A stretch of 64,000 nucleotides of DNA from Flavobacterium sp. (GTDB taxonomy: Bacteria > Bacteroidota > Bacteroidia > Flavobacteriales > Flavobacteriaceae). The notes under the pieces were generated by a model, which saw only the letters and a program-made list of their open reading frames with translations, was not told where the DNA came from and ran no database searches. The stretch lies in NCBI RefSeq assembly GCF_017744675.1, contig NZ_JAGIAV010000006.1, forward strand, positions 186,001-250,000. The letters are read 5' to 3'. Shown piece after piece: positions 9,396 to 18,798 of this stretch (positions are counted from its first letter, which is position 1; each line of letters opens with the position of its first letter). Made by a program: the position numbers and the translations under genes.

Positions 9396-11033
9396 ATGAA
9401 GTTTAATAATCAAAATAAAGTGAGTCTGCTATGTGCAGGCTTACTTTTCGCAAGTTCCCTTTTCGTAAGCTGTGATGCTGAAAAATCTGAAAATTCAGGT
9501 TCAGAAAATGCAGTAGCAGAATTGAATGTGAGTTTAGATATGAATCTTCAAACCATGGAAAGTTTCGGAGCTTCTGATGCTTGGCAATGTAATTTCATTG
9601 GAAAAAATTGGCCAACAGACAAAAAAAATAAAATAGCCGATTTACTATTTAGCCAAGGTGTAGATGCTGACGGAAATCCAAAAGGAATTGGATTATCATT
9701 ATGGCGTTTCAATCTTGGAGCAGGAAGTACAGAACAAGGCGAAGCAAGTGATATTGCCGACGAATGGAGAAGAACAGAATGTTTTACTGCAGATGGAGTT
9801 TCGTACAATATGTCAAAACAAGCAGGTCAAGTTTGGTTTATGAAAGCGGCAAGAGAACGCGGTGTAGATAAACTTTTGGCTTTTGCCAACAGTGCTCCAG
9901 TTTATTTAACTCAAAACGGAAAAGCTCACGCAACAATCAAAGAATTTTACAACCTAAAAGAAGGTAAAATGCCAGATTTAGCCGATTTCTGGGCAACATC
10001 TTTAGATAAACTAAAAACAGAACAAGGATTAACCATAGATTACGTGAGCCCGTTTAACGAACCTCAATATGAATGGGATGGTTCTGGACAAGAAGGTTCT
10101 CCAGCTACCAATGCTAATATTTATAGTTTTATAAATGTTCTTTCTCCAAAATTATTGGCAAAAGGCTTAGAGGCAAAAATTGTAGTAGGAGAAGCAGGAG
10201 CTTACGAACCTTTATACAAAACTGTTTCAGGAAAAGAAAGCAGATCCAACCAGATCGATTATTTTTTTGCAGCTAATTCTACTAAAAATATCAGTGGTTT
10301 AAGCAATGTGAAAAAGACAATTTCTGGACATAGCTATTGGCAAGCTTGGCCATTGAACGAAATGATTTCTTCAAGACAGTCGGCAGCAGCGAGAATCCAA
10401 TCAGTTGGGGGAATTAGCCTTTGGTCATCGGAATATTCTGTTTTAGAAAGTCCGGGAACATCTGAATTGCCAGGAGGTGCAGGACCGGGAAGAGATTTAG
10501 GAATGTCATTGGCGCTTTGGACAGCACGTATCATCAGCACAGACATTGCAGTTGGAGGCGTCACGTCTTGGCAGTGGTGGACAGCAATTAGCCGTGGAGA
10601 TTACAAAGACGGTTTGGTTCATGTGGATGATGGCGCAACTAACGGAGCAGGAAATGCAGATTATTGCAAAAATGATGGATACATCAGAGACTCTAAAACG
10701 CTTTGGGCTTTGGGTAACTTTTCGTTCTTCGTAAAACCTGGAATGGTAAGAGTTCAGATTCCAAGTATTGACAATTCAACTGCTTTAAACGATGTTATGG
10801 TTACGGCTTATAAAGATGCAGTAAATAAAAAAGTAGTAATTGTTGCAGTAAACATTAGTAAATCGGCCAAAAAGTACAATCTAAAGCTTTCAGGAGGAAC
10901 AGTTACAGATAACAAATTGACTCCTTACACAACTTCAGAAACAATGAGTTTGAAAAAAGGAACTACGGTTGATGCAGCGAGTTTAGAAATTCCAGCAAGA
11001 TCGGTTGTGACGTATGTTGGGAATTATAAGTAG
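9396..11033 (+). CDS. GH30 glycoside hydrolase, lipoprotein paralogue
   Basis: A GH30 clan-A retaining hydrolase of 545 residues. The start at 9396 is chosen because it gives a lipoprotein signal with lipobox 'LFVSC' (Cys26), directly after susD; the longer frame from 9360 overlaps susD and spoils the signal. The acid/base is Glu222 in 'SPFNEPQYEW' and the nucleophile Glu346 in 'WSSEYSVLE', both intact. The substrate-loop motif 'SLWRFNLGAGSTEQG' is shared with the next gene. GH30 members include glucosylceramidases, xylanases, endo-beta-1,6-glucanases and endo-beta-1,6-galactanases; the PUL context favours a galactanase, but this is inference. The lipid anchor suggests surface or outer-membrane action. 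Confidence 0.88.
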   Translation: MKFNNQNKVSLLCAGLLFASSLFVSCDAEKSENSGSENAVAELNVSLDMNLQTMESFGASDAWQCNFIGKNWPTDKKNKIADLLFSQGVDADGNPKGIGLSLWRFNLGAGSTEQGEASDIADEWRRTECFTADGVSYNMSKQAGQVWFMKAARERGVDKLLAFANSAPVYLTQNGKAHATIKEFYNLKEGKMPDLADFWATSLDKLKTEQGLTIDYVSPFNEPQYEWDGSGQEGSPATNANIYSFINVLSPKLLAKGLEAKIVVGEAGAYEPLYKTVSGKESRSNQIDYFFAANSTKNISGLSNVKKTISGHSYWQAWPLNEMISSRQSAAARIQSVGGISLWSSEYSVLESPGTSELPGGAGPGRDLGMSLALWTARIISTDIAVGGVTSWQWWTAISRGDYKDGLVHVDDGATNGAGNADYCKNDGYIRDSKTLWALGNFSFFVKPGMVRVQIPSIDNSTALNDVMVTAYKDAVNKKVVIVAVNISKSAKKYNLKLSGGTVTDNKLTPYTTSETMSLKKGTTVDAASLEIPARSVVTYVGNYK

Positions 11034-11042
11034 AATGTAAAA

Positions 11043-11133
11043 TTAACCGCAAAGACACAAAGAAAAGCGCAAAGTTCGCAAAGCTTAATAAAACTTAGCG
11101 AACCTTGCGGAAACTTAGCGCCTTTGCGGTTAA
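11043..11133. repeat. Imperfect inverted repeat of the CTTTGCG family
   Basis: TTAACCGCAAAG (11043-11054) is the exact inverse of CTTTGCGGTTAA (11122-11133). The interior holds more copies of GCAAAG/CTTAGCG words. It fills the gap between the two GH30 genes. The same vocabulary recurs at 23465-23535, 24716-24905, 47085-47120, 47270-47470 and 51960-52020, so it is a dispersed intergenic element. Confidence 0.75.
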
Positions 11134-11148
11134 AAAACAAAAAATTAA

Positions 11149-12735
11149 ATGAGGAAAATATATCTCTCGCTTTTACTAGTAACATGCTCGCTGTCTTTTG
11201 CACAACGAACGGTTACTATAAGCACAGATAACGTAGTACAAACCATGGACGGTTTTGGAGGTTCTGATGCCTGGAGAACACAGTTTGTAGGCAAGAATTG
11301 GCCAGAACAGAAAAAAAATGCCATTGCAGATTTGCTGTTTAGCAAAGAAATCGATACACAAGGAAATCCAAAAGGAATTGGGCTTTCGATTTGGAGATTT
11401 AACCTTGGTGCAGGAAGTACTGAGCAAGGAGAAAACAGTAAAGTTTCAGACGAATGGAGAAGAAGCGAATGTTTTTTAAATGCTGACGGAACTTACGATT
11501 TTTCAAAACAAGAAGGACAAAGATGGTTTCTGCAAGCGGCCAAAAAACGCGGAGTAGAAAAGTTTCTGATTTTTACCAATAGTCCGCCAGTGCATATGAC
11601 GAACAACGGATTGTCTTTTGCTTCTCAAAAGAATAAACTGAATCTAAAAGATGGTGCAATTCCAAAATTTGCCGATTTCTTAGTTCAAAGTATTCAAGGA
11701 TTGGAGAAAAAAGAAGGGATAAAATTCGATTATGTGAGTCCGATAAACGAACCGCAATGGGAATGGATGCCAAAAAATGGAGACACTAACAGTCAAGAAG
11801 GAACACCGGCAACCAATCAGGAAATATACGATTTGACCAAAGCGCTTTCAGAAAAACTGAAAACTAAAAAAATGAGCACCGAGATTGTAATTGCTGAAGC
11901 CGCACAAATCGATTATTTGTACGAAAATGTAAATGCCGAAAACCGCGACAATCAGATTGATTATTTTTTCGGAAACACTAAAACGAATGTAACTAAGTTT
12001 TCAAACGTAAAAAATGTAATTCTCGGGCACAGTTATTTTACAACATGGCCAGTTGAAAGACAAGTTTTAAGCAGAAAATTAATTGCTGCAGCAATAAAAC
12101 AAAAACCAGGTTTGAAATACTGGCAATCGGAATATTGCATTTTAGAAAATCCAGGAGAAGCTGAAATTCCGGGAGGTTCTGGCGGAGGAAGAGATTTGGG
12201 AATGCAGACTGCTTTGTTTGTAGCCCGCTTAATTCATAATGATATTGCAGTAGCCAATGCCGCATCATGGCAATGGTGGACTTCTATTACAAGAGTAGAT
12301 TACAAAGACGGCTTAATTTATCTGGATGATGGACAAAGCAACGGAGGAACAGCTCCAGACTATGTGAGAAATGATGGCCAATTCCATGATTCTAAACTGC
12401 TTTGGGCTTTAGGGAACTATTCGCTTTTTGTTCGTCCAGGAATGCTTAGATTAGATGTTCCAAACCAAAACGAATTAGACAAAGCAAATGATGTAATGCT
12501 TACTGCTTACAAAGACGTTCAAAATAAAAAACTGATTGTAGTGGCAGTCAATTGCGGAAAATCAGCTCAGCAATACAAATTTGATTTATCAAAAGGAACT
12601 TTAAAAAACAACGAGTTCACACCTTACGTAACTTCTGATACATTAAACTTAAAAAGAGCCGAAGTTCAAAAAAATGGAAACCTAGAAATCCCAGCAAGGT
12701 CTATAGTGACGTTTGTGGGAGAGTTGCAGTATTAA
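11149..12735 (+). CDS. GH30 glycoside hydrolase, second paralogue with cleavable signal
   Basis: A close paralogue of the preceding gene (528 residues), sharing 'GKNWP...KKN.IADLLFS', 'GNPKGIGLS.WRFNLGAGS' and 'EWRR.ECF'. The signal peptide ends at 'SLSFAQ' with no lipobox, so it should be released into the periplasm or secreted, unlike its lipid-anchored sister. The acid/base is Glu201 ('SPINEPQWEW') and the nucleophile Glu328 ('YWQSEYCILE'). The all-beta C-terminal domain ends 'IPARSIVTFVGEL'. Tandem duplication followed by change of signal type suggests sequential use: surface cleavage, then periplasmic trimming. Substrate probably a beta-galactan-type chain, inferred from context. Confidence 0.88.
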   Translation: MRKIYLSLLLVTCSLSFAQRTVTISTDNVVQTMDGFGGSDAWRTQFVGKNWPEQKKNAIADLLFSKEIDTQGNPKGIGLSIWRFNLGAGSTEQGENSKVSDEWRRSECFLNADGTYDFSKQEGQRWFLQAAKKRGVEKFLIFTNSPPVHMTNNGLSFASQKNKLNLKDGAIPKFADFLVQSIQGLEKKEGIKFDYVSPINEPQWEWMPKNGDTNSQEGTPATNQEIYDLTKALSEKLKTKKMSTEIVIAEAAQIDYLYENVNAENRDNQIDYFFGNTKTNVTKFSNVKNVILGHSYFTTWPVERQVLSRKLIAAAIKQKPGLKYWQSEYCILENPGEAEIPGGSGGGRDLGMQTALFVARLIHNDIAVANAASWQWWTSITRVDYKDGLIYLDDGQSNGGTAPDYVRNDGQFHDSKLLWALGNYSLFVRPGMLRLDVPNQNELDKANDVMLTAYKDVQNKKLIVVAVNCGKSAQQYKFDLSKGTLKNNEFTPYVTSDTLNLKRAEVQKNGNLEIPARSIVTFVGELQY

Positions 12736-12743
12736 AAAATTGT

Positions 12744-12868
12744 TTCACGTTTCAGGTTTCAAGTTACGTTTGAACGTGAAACCTGAAACGTGAAACCTGA
12801 AACAAAAGAAACAATTAATAAACAAAAAGAAGCTTAGAACCTCAGAATCTTAGCATCTTAGAACCTTT
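12744..12868. repeat. Inverted GTTTCACGTTTCAGG repeat plus CTTAGAA repeats
   Basis: GTTTCACG/GTTTCAGG words (12744-12775) are mirrored by CGTGAAAC/CCTGAAAC words (12775-12802), forming a long imperfect hairpin. It is followed by a run of 'cttagaacctcagaatctta'-type words to 12868. It lies between the second GH30 and the GH2. The CTTAGAA run recurs at 32044-32089 and the TTTCAGG words at 59335-59355. Confidence 0.65.
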
Positions 12869-12875
12869 AGAAAAA

Positions 12876-15299
12876 ATGTTAACTAAGAAAACTTTAATCC
12901 CCGTACTTCTCTTTTCATGCGTATCGGCATTTAGCCAGATATCGTTTGGAGATTCTAAAAAAATAAATGACAACTGGAAATTCAATCTTCAAGAAACTCC
13001 AGATGCAAAAAATAATGCTTTTGATGATAGTAAATGGCAACAAGTAAATGTGCCGCACGACTGGAGCGTAAAAGGACAGTTGAGTCCAACTTTGGCAAGC
13101 TGTACAGGATATCTTCCAGGCGGAATTGGCTGGTATAGAAAATCAATTAATATTCCGCAAAGCAAATCTGGTGAAAAAGTCTATTTGTATTTTGAAGGAG
13201 TGTACAACAGAAGCGAAGTTTTCATTAACGGACATTCTTTAGGAAAACGTCCAAACGGCTATATTTCATTTGCTTATGACGCCACTGAGTTCGTCAAATT
13301 TGGTGGAGAAAATACTATTTCAGTTCGTGTCGACCACAGTCAAAGTGCCGATTCAAGATGGTACACAGGTTCCGGAATTTACAGAAATGTTTGGTTGGTT
13401 TATGCAAATCCTGTTCACATTGCGCAATGGGGTGTTTACGCTTATCCAGAAGTAAATAAAGGCAACGGAATTTTGAATGTTGAGGTTGAGGTTGAAAACG
13501 CATCAAAAGGAAAAGCAAGTTTGACAATTGTAAATGAACTTTTCTCAAAAGACGGAAAATCAGTAGCAAAATCATCTTCTAAAGTAGACGTGGCGGCGAA
13601 CCAGAACGGAAAAATTTCGACAAAAATCAATGTTAAGAATCCGAAACTTTGGGATTTAGAGAATCCAAATTTATACGAATTAAAAACTACTGTTTTACAA
13701 GACGGAAAAGAAATCGATAAAACAGTAACGCAAACTGGTTTTAGAAGTTTTACATTCGATCCTAATAATGGTTTTGCCCTTAACGGGAAATGGATGAAAA
13801 TGAAAGGCGTTTGCTTGCACCATGATGCAGGAGTTTTAGGATCTGCAGTTCCAAGAGAAGTTTGGGAAACCAGATTAAAAACCTTGAAAGAAATAGGCGT
13901 AAATGCCATTCGTACCAGTCATAATCCGCAAGCACCAGATTTTTATGAACTTTGTGATGAATTAGGATTGTTAGTTTTAAACGAAGCGTATGACGAATGG
14001 GAGTTCCCAAAACGCAAATGGTTAGAAGGCTGGAACTATGGAACGCCAGGATTTGAAGGTTCGTTTGATATTTTTGCTGATTGGGCAGAAAAAGACCTAG
14101 AAGATTTTGTGCGTCGTGACAGAAACCATCTTTCTGTTTTCGGATGGAGTATTGGTAACGAAGTAGATTATCCAAACGATCCATATTCGCACCCTGTTTT
14201 AGATCAAGGAAAAAACGGATTCGGACAAGCTGCTTACGGAGGTTACAAAAAAGACGCTCCAGATGCGATGCGTCTTGGCGCGATCGCAAAACGTTTGGTT
14301 GCAGCGGTTAAAAAATACGACAAATCACGCCCGACAACAGCAGGTTTAGCTGGAGTTGCGATGTCTAATGAAACAGAATATCCAGGCGCTTTAGACATTA
14401 CAGGCTACAATTATACAGAAAGCAAATATCAGTCAGATCACCAAAAATATCCAAAAAGAGTAATTTTTGGAAGTGAAAATGTTCACGATATGGAACCTTG
14501 GCTCGCCGTAAAAAACAACAAACATATTTTCGGGCAGTTCCTTTGGACAGGAATCGATTATTTAGGAGAATCAGGAAGATGGCCTTCAAGAGGATTTTAT
14601 TCTGGTTTAGTTGATTTTGCTGGAGTTATCAAGCCAAGAGGCTATTTCCGCCAGTCATTGTGGTCAGATAAACCAATGGCATATTTAGGAACATATCCGT
14701 TGACAAACGATAAAGATGTTTCTAAAGATGCATGGGCAATCTGGAATTACGAAAACGGACAAAAAATCCGAGTGGTTTGTTATACCAATGTAGCAAAAGC
14801 CCGTTTAGAATTGAATGGAAAAGTAGTGGGAGAAACGAAGTTGTATGATGAAAAAACGGGAATTATCTATTGGGATATTCCGTTTGCATCAGGAAAATTA
14901 GAGGCAGTTGGTTTAGATGCAACCGACAAGGAAGTAAGCCGTTATGCCATCAATTCTACTCAACAGCCATTTGAATTAACCATTGCCGCTAAAGATATTA
15001 CCATTAACAAAGACAAAGGCGTGGCTAAAATTATGGTTCAGGTAAAAGACCAAAACGGACTTCCAGTAATGCTTTCAGACAACGAAGTGACTTGTACCAT
15101 CAATGGCGCAGCAACATTATTAGGATTGGAAGCAGGAAACAACAGCGACATGACTGATTATACAGATAATGTACAGCGTGTTTTCCACGGACATATTGCC
15201 GCATATATTCAGGCAAATGGAGATTCGACAGCACCCATTAAAGTGAAATTTACAAGCCAGTGGTTAAAACCTGTTGAGGTTACTGTAAATGTGAAATAA
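12876..15299 (+). CDS. GH2 family beta-galactosidase-like enzyme
   Basis: Exo-acting retaining hydrolase, probably a periplasmic beta-galactosidase that removes terminal sugars from imported oligosaccharides. The 807 residues start with a signal peptide ending 'SAFSQ', then sugar-binding jelly roll, immunoglobulin-like domain, TIM barrel and C-terminal beta domains. The acid/base is Glu429 in 'GWSIGNEVDYP' and the nucleophile Glu534 in 'IFGSENVHDM'. The region equivalent to the glucuronidase NxK motif reads 'GLVDFAGVIKPRG', without Asn-x-Lys, which argues against glucuronidase activity and contrasts with the two minus-strand GH2 proteins near 30-34 kb. Specificity within GH2 cannot be fixed from sequence alone. 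Confidence 0.88.
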   Translation: MLTKKTLIPVLLFSCVSAFSQISFGDSKKINDNWKFNLQETPDAKNNAFDDSKWQQVNVPHDWSVKGQLSPTLASCTGYLPGGIGWYRKSINIPQSKSGEKVYLYFEGVYNRSEVFINGHSLGKRPNGYISFAYDATEFVKFGGENTISVRVDHSQSADSRWYTGSGIYRNVWLVYANPVHIAQWGVYAYPEVNKGNGILNVEVEVENASKGKASLTIVNELFSKDGKSVAKSSSKVDVAANQNGKISTKINVKNPKLWDLENPNLYELKTTVLQDGKEIDKTVTQTGFRSFTFDPNNGFALNGKWMKMKGVCLHHDAGVLGSAVPREVWETRLKTLKEIGVNAIRTSHNPQAPDFYELCDELGLLVLNEAYDEWEFPKRKWLEGWNYGTPGFEGSFDIFADWAEKDLEDFVRRDRNHLSVFGWSIGNEVDYPNDPYSHPVLDQGKNGFGQAAYGGYKKDAPDAMRLGAIAKRLVAAVKKYDKSRPTTAGLAGVAMSNETEYPGALDITGYNYTESKYQSDHQKYPKRVIFGSENVHDMEPWLAVKNNKHIFGQFLWTGIDYLGESGRWPSRGFYSGLVDFAGVIKPRGYFRQSLWSDKPMAYLGTYPLTNDKDVSKDAWAIWNYENGQKIRVVCYTNVAKARLELNGKVVGETKLYDEKTGIIYWDIPFASGKLEAVGLDATDKEVSRYAINSTQQPFELTIAAKDITINKDKGVAKIMVQVKDQNGLPVMLSDNEVTCTINGAATLLGLEAGNNSDMTDYTDNVQRVFHGHIAAYIQANGDSTAPIKVKFTSQWLKPVEVTVNVK

Positions 15300-15311
15300 C
15301 AAAGCAAGAAA

Positions 15312-15344
15312 AGACCTGACAGGTTTTTAAAACCTGTCAGGTCT
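15312..15344. terminator. Palindromic AGACCTGACAGGTTTT hairpin
   Basis: A 16-base arm AGACCTGACAGGTTTT (15312-15327) is the exact inverse of 15329-15344, with essentially no spacer; the real loop would use the central T/A bases. It is followed by 'aattttt', so it may act as a terminator or partial terminator between the GH2 and GH27 genes. It may also be another dispersed Flavobacterium palindrome. Confidence 0.6.
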
Positions 15345-15410
15345 AATTTTTGTCTGTAACAATAAAATTTCATTATATTTAAAGTGTAAAAACCACACAT
15401 AAAAAACGCA

Positions 15411-16781
15411 ATGAAAATTACAAACTTACTTACAATGGCGATAGGAGCCTTTTTTCTATCAGCTGGAACTAACGCTCAAAACAAAACATTTCAAAAAGAA
15501 GAATTCAAACAATGGGCCAAGACCCCGCCAATGGGCTGGAACAGCTGGGATTGCTACGGACCAACAGTTGAAGAACACGAAGTAAAAGCCAATGCCGATT
15601 ATATGGCAAAAGAGCTTAAGAAATTTGGATGGGAATATGTTGTTGTAGACATTCGATGGTTTGTTGAAAATGACAAAGCAGGAGGTTACAATCAAACAGA
15701 TCCGCGTTACGTAATCGATCAATACGGAAGATATCTTCCAGCCGTTAATAGATTTCCTTCAGCAAAAGACGGACAAGGTTTTAAACCATTAGCCGATTAC
15801 ATCCATAAAAAAGGATTAAAATTCGGAATCCATATTATGCGCGGAATTCCTAAAAAAGCGGTTGAAGACAAATTGCCAATCAAAGGAGCAAACGGAATCA
15901 CAGCAGACCAAGTTTATTCTACAGCATTGCAATGCGAATGGCTGAGAGATAATTATACCATTGTAGCAGACAAACCAGGAGCGCAGGAATATTATGATTC
16001 TATTTTTGAATTATATGCGCAATGGGGAGTAGATTTTATTAAAATTGATGATTTATCAAGACCGTATCACGAAGGCGAAATCAATTTAATCAGAAATGCA
16101 ATTGACAAATGCGGACGTAAAATTGTTTTAAGCACATCGCCAGGAGAAACACCAATTTCAGCAGCGCCACACGTATCTACACATGCCAATATGTGGCGTA
16201 TGGTAGATGATGTTTGGGACACATGGCCGCATATCACACATTTAATGGATGTTGCTCAAAAATGGTATCCGTATATCGCGCCGGGAACATGGCCAGATTG
16301 CGATATGATTCCGTTAGGACGCATTTCAATCAGAGGAGAAAGAGGCAATGACCGTATGACACGTTTAACAAAAGACGAGCAATATACTTTGATTACATTT
16401 TTCAACATCTTCAAGTCTCCCTTATTCTTTGGAGGCGATTTGCCAAGTAATGATGCCTTTACCTTATCATTATTGACAAATAAAGAAGTCGTAAAAATGC
16501 ACAATCAAAGCACCGAGGTTAAACAGCTTTTCCAGAAAGACGGAAAAATTGCCATTACTTCAAAAAATCCAAATGATGGAAGTGTTTATCTAGCCTTGTT
16601 TAATATTTCGGATAATGCTTCGCAAAAAGTTGCCGTAAACCTTTCTGATTTAGGAATTTCAGGTTCAGCAGAAATTTTGAATATGTGGACAGGCGAAAAA
16701 TCAAAAACAACTTCAAAAGAAATCGGATTAGAATTAAAACCTCACAGTTCTGTTTTATATCAATTAAAAAGTAAAAAATAA
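15411..16781 (+). CDS. GH27-family alpha-galactosidase-like glycosidase
   Basis: A retaining clan-D hydrolase of 456 residues with signal peptide (cleavage near 'GTNAQN'). Diagnostic motifs are 'TPPMGWNSWDCYGPTVEE' at residues 38-55, the nucleophile Asp213 in 'DFIKIDDLSRPY', and acid/base Asp267 in 'MWRMVDDVWDTW'. A C-terminal beta-sandwich ends 'ELKPHSSVLYQLKS'. GH27 contains alpha-galactosidases, alpha-N-acetylgalactosaminidases and beta-L-arabinopyranosidases. The usual 'YDNC' after the nucleophile is 'IDDL' here, marking a divergent subgroup, so the sugar is uncertain. Its stop codon is immediately followed by the ATG of the GH43 gene, so translation is probably coupled. Confidence 0.85.
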   Translation: MKITNLLTMAIGAFFLSAGTNAQNKTFQKEEFKQWAKTPPMGWNSWDCYGPTVEEHEVKANADYMAKELKKFGWEYVVVDIRWFVENDKAGGYNQTDPRYVIDQYGRYLPAVNRFPSAKDGQGFKPLADYIHKKGLKFGIHIMRGIPKKAVEDKLPIKGANGITADQVYSTALQCEWLRDNYTIVADKPGAQEYYDSIFELYAQWGVDFIKIDDLSRPYHEGEINLIRNAIDKCGRKIVLSTSPGETPISAAPHVSTHANMWRMVDDVWDTWPHITHLMDVAQKWYPYIAPGTWPDCDMIPLGRISIRGERGNDRMTRLTKDEQYTLITFFNIFKSPLFFGGDLPSNDAFTLSLLTNKEVVKMHNQSTEVKQLFQKDGKIAITSKNPNDGSVYLALFNISDNASQKVAVNLSDLGISGSAEILNMWTGEKSKTTSKEIGLELKPHSSVLYQLKSKK

Positions 16782-18719
16782 ATGAAAAGAATATTTCTTT
16801 GCCTTGTATCATTACTAAGCCTTTTTGATCCTTTACAAGCCCAAAATACAGCAAAAGGAATTCCGCCCGTTATTGCCGACAAAGATCTAACAGCGTATTT
16901 GTTCGTTTATTTTATTGGAAATAAAGTCGAAGAAGAAGCAGTTAATTATGCCGTTAGCACTGATGGGTATCATTATTATGTACTTAATAACAACAAACCT
17001 ATTTTAGACAGTAAAACGATCAGTTCGACAGGAGGAGTCCGTGATCCGCATATATTGCGTGGCGAAGACGGCAAGACATTTTATATGGTTTTGACCGATA
17101 TGACTTCTTCAAAAGGTTGGGATAGCAATCGTGCCATGGTTTTACTAAAAAGCACTGATTTGGTAAACTGGAAAAGCAACGTTGTCAATATCCAAACTGC
17201 ATTTTCAGGAAACGAAGACTTAAAACGTGTTTGGGCGCCACAAACTATTTACGACGCAAAAGCAGGTAAATACATGATTTACTTTAGCATGCAGCATGCA
17301 GGAGGACCAGATAAAATTTATTACGCTTATGCGAATAAAGATTTCACGGCTTTAGAAAGTGCTCCAAAATTGTTATTTGTTCCAAAGTCGGGAAATGCCT
17401 GTATTGACGGTGATATCATCGAAAAAAATGGAGAATACCATCTTTTTTACAAAACAGAAACCAATACGCCAGGAATCAAAGTGGCAGTTACAAAAGATTT
17501 GACTTCAGGAAATTGGATTGAAAATGATAACTACCTGCAGCAGACCAAAGATGGAGTAGAAGGTTCGAGTGTTTTCAAACTAAATAATTCAGACGAGTAT
17601 ATTTTGATGTACGATGTGTACACCAAAGGAAGATATCAATTTACAAAAACGAAAGATTTAGAAAATTTCAGCGTAATTGACAATGACATCTCAATGGATT
17701 TTAATCCGCGTCATGGAACTATTCTTCCGATAACTTGTTCTGAATTAAAGCGAATTACAGACAAATGGGGAACGCCAGCAAAGCTTCCAAAAGTAAACCA
17801 TAATCCAGTTTTGGAAGGGTATTATGCCGATCCTGAGATTTTGTATTCCAACAAAACAAAGAAATATTACATCTATCCAACAAGCGACGGATTTGATGGC
17901 TGGTCGGGTTATTATTTTAAAACTTTTTCTTCTGATAATTTAGTCGATTGGAAAGATGAAGGGATCATTATCGATCTCAAAAAAGACGTGACTTGGGCAA
18001 ACAGAAATGCTTGGGCGCCTTGTATCGTGGAGAAAAAGATAAAAGGGAAATACAAATATTTCTACTATTTTACAGCAGCACAAAAAGTTGGAGTTGCCGT
18101 TTCGGATAATCCAACTGGACCATTTAAAGACAGCGGAAAAGCAATTGTGGCGACAAGACCCGAAGGCATAAAAGACGGACAAGAAATTGATCCAGATGTT
18201 TTTACAGATCCAAAAACGGGTAAAAGTTATTTGTATTGGGGAAATATGTATATAGGAGTTGCGGAATTAAATCCTGATATGGTTTCGATCAAAGCAGGAA
18301 CAACTCAAGTAATTGCAGTTGATGATACTTTCCGTGAAGGAACCTACGTAATCTATAGAAACGGAAAATATTATTTCTTTTGGAGCGAAGACGATACAAG
18401 AAGTCCGAAATACAAAGTGAGATATGGAATTTCAAATTCTCCAACAGGACCGCTTGAAATTCCAAAAGATAATATCGTCATTCAAGGAAACCCAGAAGAA
18501 GGCATTTATGCAACAGGACACAATTCTGTTTTACAACTTCCGAACAAAGACGAATGGTATATTACCTATCACAGATTCTCTTATCCAACAGGAATCAAAA
18601 TGGGAGATGCTGGAGGTTTTCATCGAGAAGTCTGCATCGATAAATTAGAGTTTAATGCAGATGGAACTATCAAACAAGTTGTTCCAACTCATGCGGGAAT
18701 TGAAGCTTTGAAGAAGTAA
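16782..18719 (+). CDS. Double-domain GH43 glycoside hydrolase
   Basis: A 645-residue protein with signal peptide (end near 'LQAQN') and two complete five-bladed GH43 propellers. Domain one spans about 30-320 with acidic residues in 'GGVRDPHIL' (Asp88), 'ACIDGDII' (Asp209/Asp211) and 'GVEGSSVF' (Glu260). Domain two spans about 338-640 with Asp350 in 'YYADPEIL', Asp470 in 'EIDPDVF' and Glu519 in 'FREGTYVI'. Both triads look intact. GH43 enzymes are inverting arabinofuranosidases, xylosidases or exo-beta-1,3-galactanases. In this PUL, either arabinose removal or galactan trimming is plausible. It ends the plus-strand operon; a strong terminator follows. Confidence 0.87.
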   Translation: MKRIFLCLVSLLSLFDPLQAQNTAKGIPPVIADKDLTAYLFVYFIGNKVEEEAVNYAVSTDGYHYYVLNNNKPILDSKTISSTGGVRDPHILRGEDGKTFYMVLTDMTSSKGWDSNRAMVLLKSTDLVNWKSNVVNIQTAFSGNEDLKRVWAPQTIYDAKAGKYMIYFSMQHAGGPDKIYYAYANKDFTALESAPKLLFVPKSGNACIDGDIIEKNGEYHLFYKTETNTPGIKVAVTKDLTSGNWIENDNYLQQTKDGVEGSSVFKLNNSDEYILMYDVYTKGRYQFTKTKDLENFSVIDNDISMDFNPRHGTILPITCSELKRITDKWGTPAKLPKVNHNPVLEGYYADPEILYSNKTKKYYIYPTSDGFDGWSGYYFKTFSSDNLVDWKDEGIIIDLKKDVTWANRNAWAPCIVEKKIKGKYKYFYYFTAAQKVGVAVSDNPTGPFKDSGKAIVATRPEGIKDGQEIDPDVFTDPKTGKSYLYWGNMYIGVAELNPDMVSIKAGTTQVIAVDDTFREGTYVIYRNGKYYFFWSEDDTRSPKYKVRYGISNSPTGPLEIPKDNIVIQGNPEEGIYATGHNSVLQLPNKDEWYITYHRFSYPTGIKMGDAGGFHREVCIDKLEFNADGTIKQVVPTHAGIEALKK

Positions 18720-18742
18720 TTTCAGCATTTAATTTCCAATAA

Positions 18743-18778
18743 AAAAAGCTGTTTCTAAATAAATAGAAACAGCTTTTT
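18743..18778. terminator. Bidirectional intrinsic terminator between GH43 and YegP genes
   Basis: A 15-bp perfect stem (18743-18757 with 18764-18778) around core AGCTGTTTCTA, with loop AATAAA and flanking A and T tracts. The genes on either side converge, so one hairpin can stop both. Confidence 0.85.
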
Positions 18779-18798
18779 GTTTTATGATAAAATAGGTA

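Noticed and set aside
13442..13909. 155-codon open frame on the minus strand inside the GH2 gene
   Set aside because: Fully antisense to an intact GH2 gene, with no recognisable domain or ribosome-binding context; a shadow of coding sequence composition.
13780..14289. 169-codon minus-strand open frame inside the same GH2 gene
   Set aside because: Antisense to the catalytic barrel of the GH2; Leu/Arg/Lys-rich composition typical of shadows.
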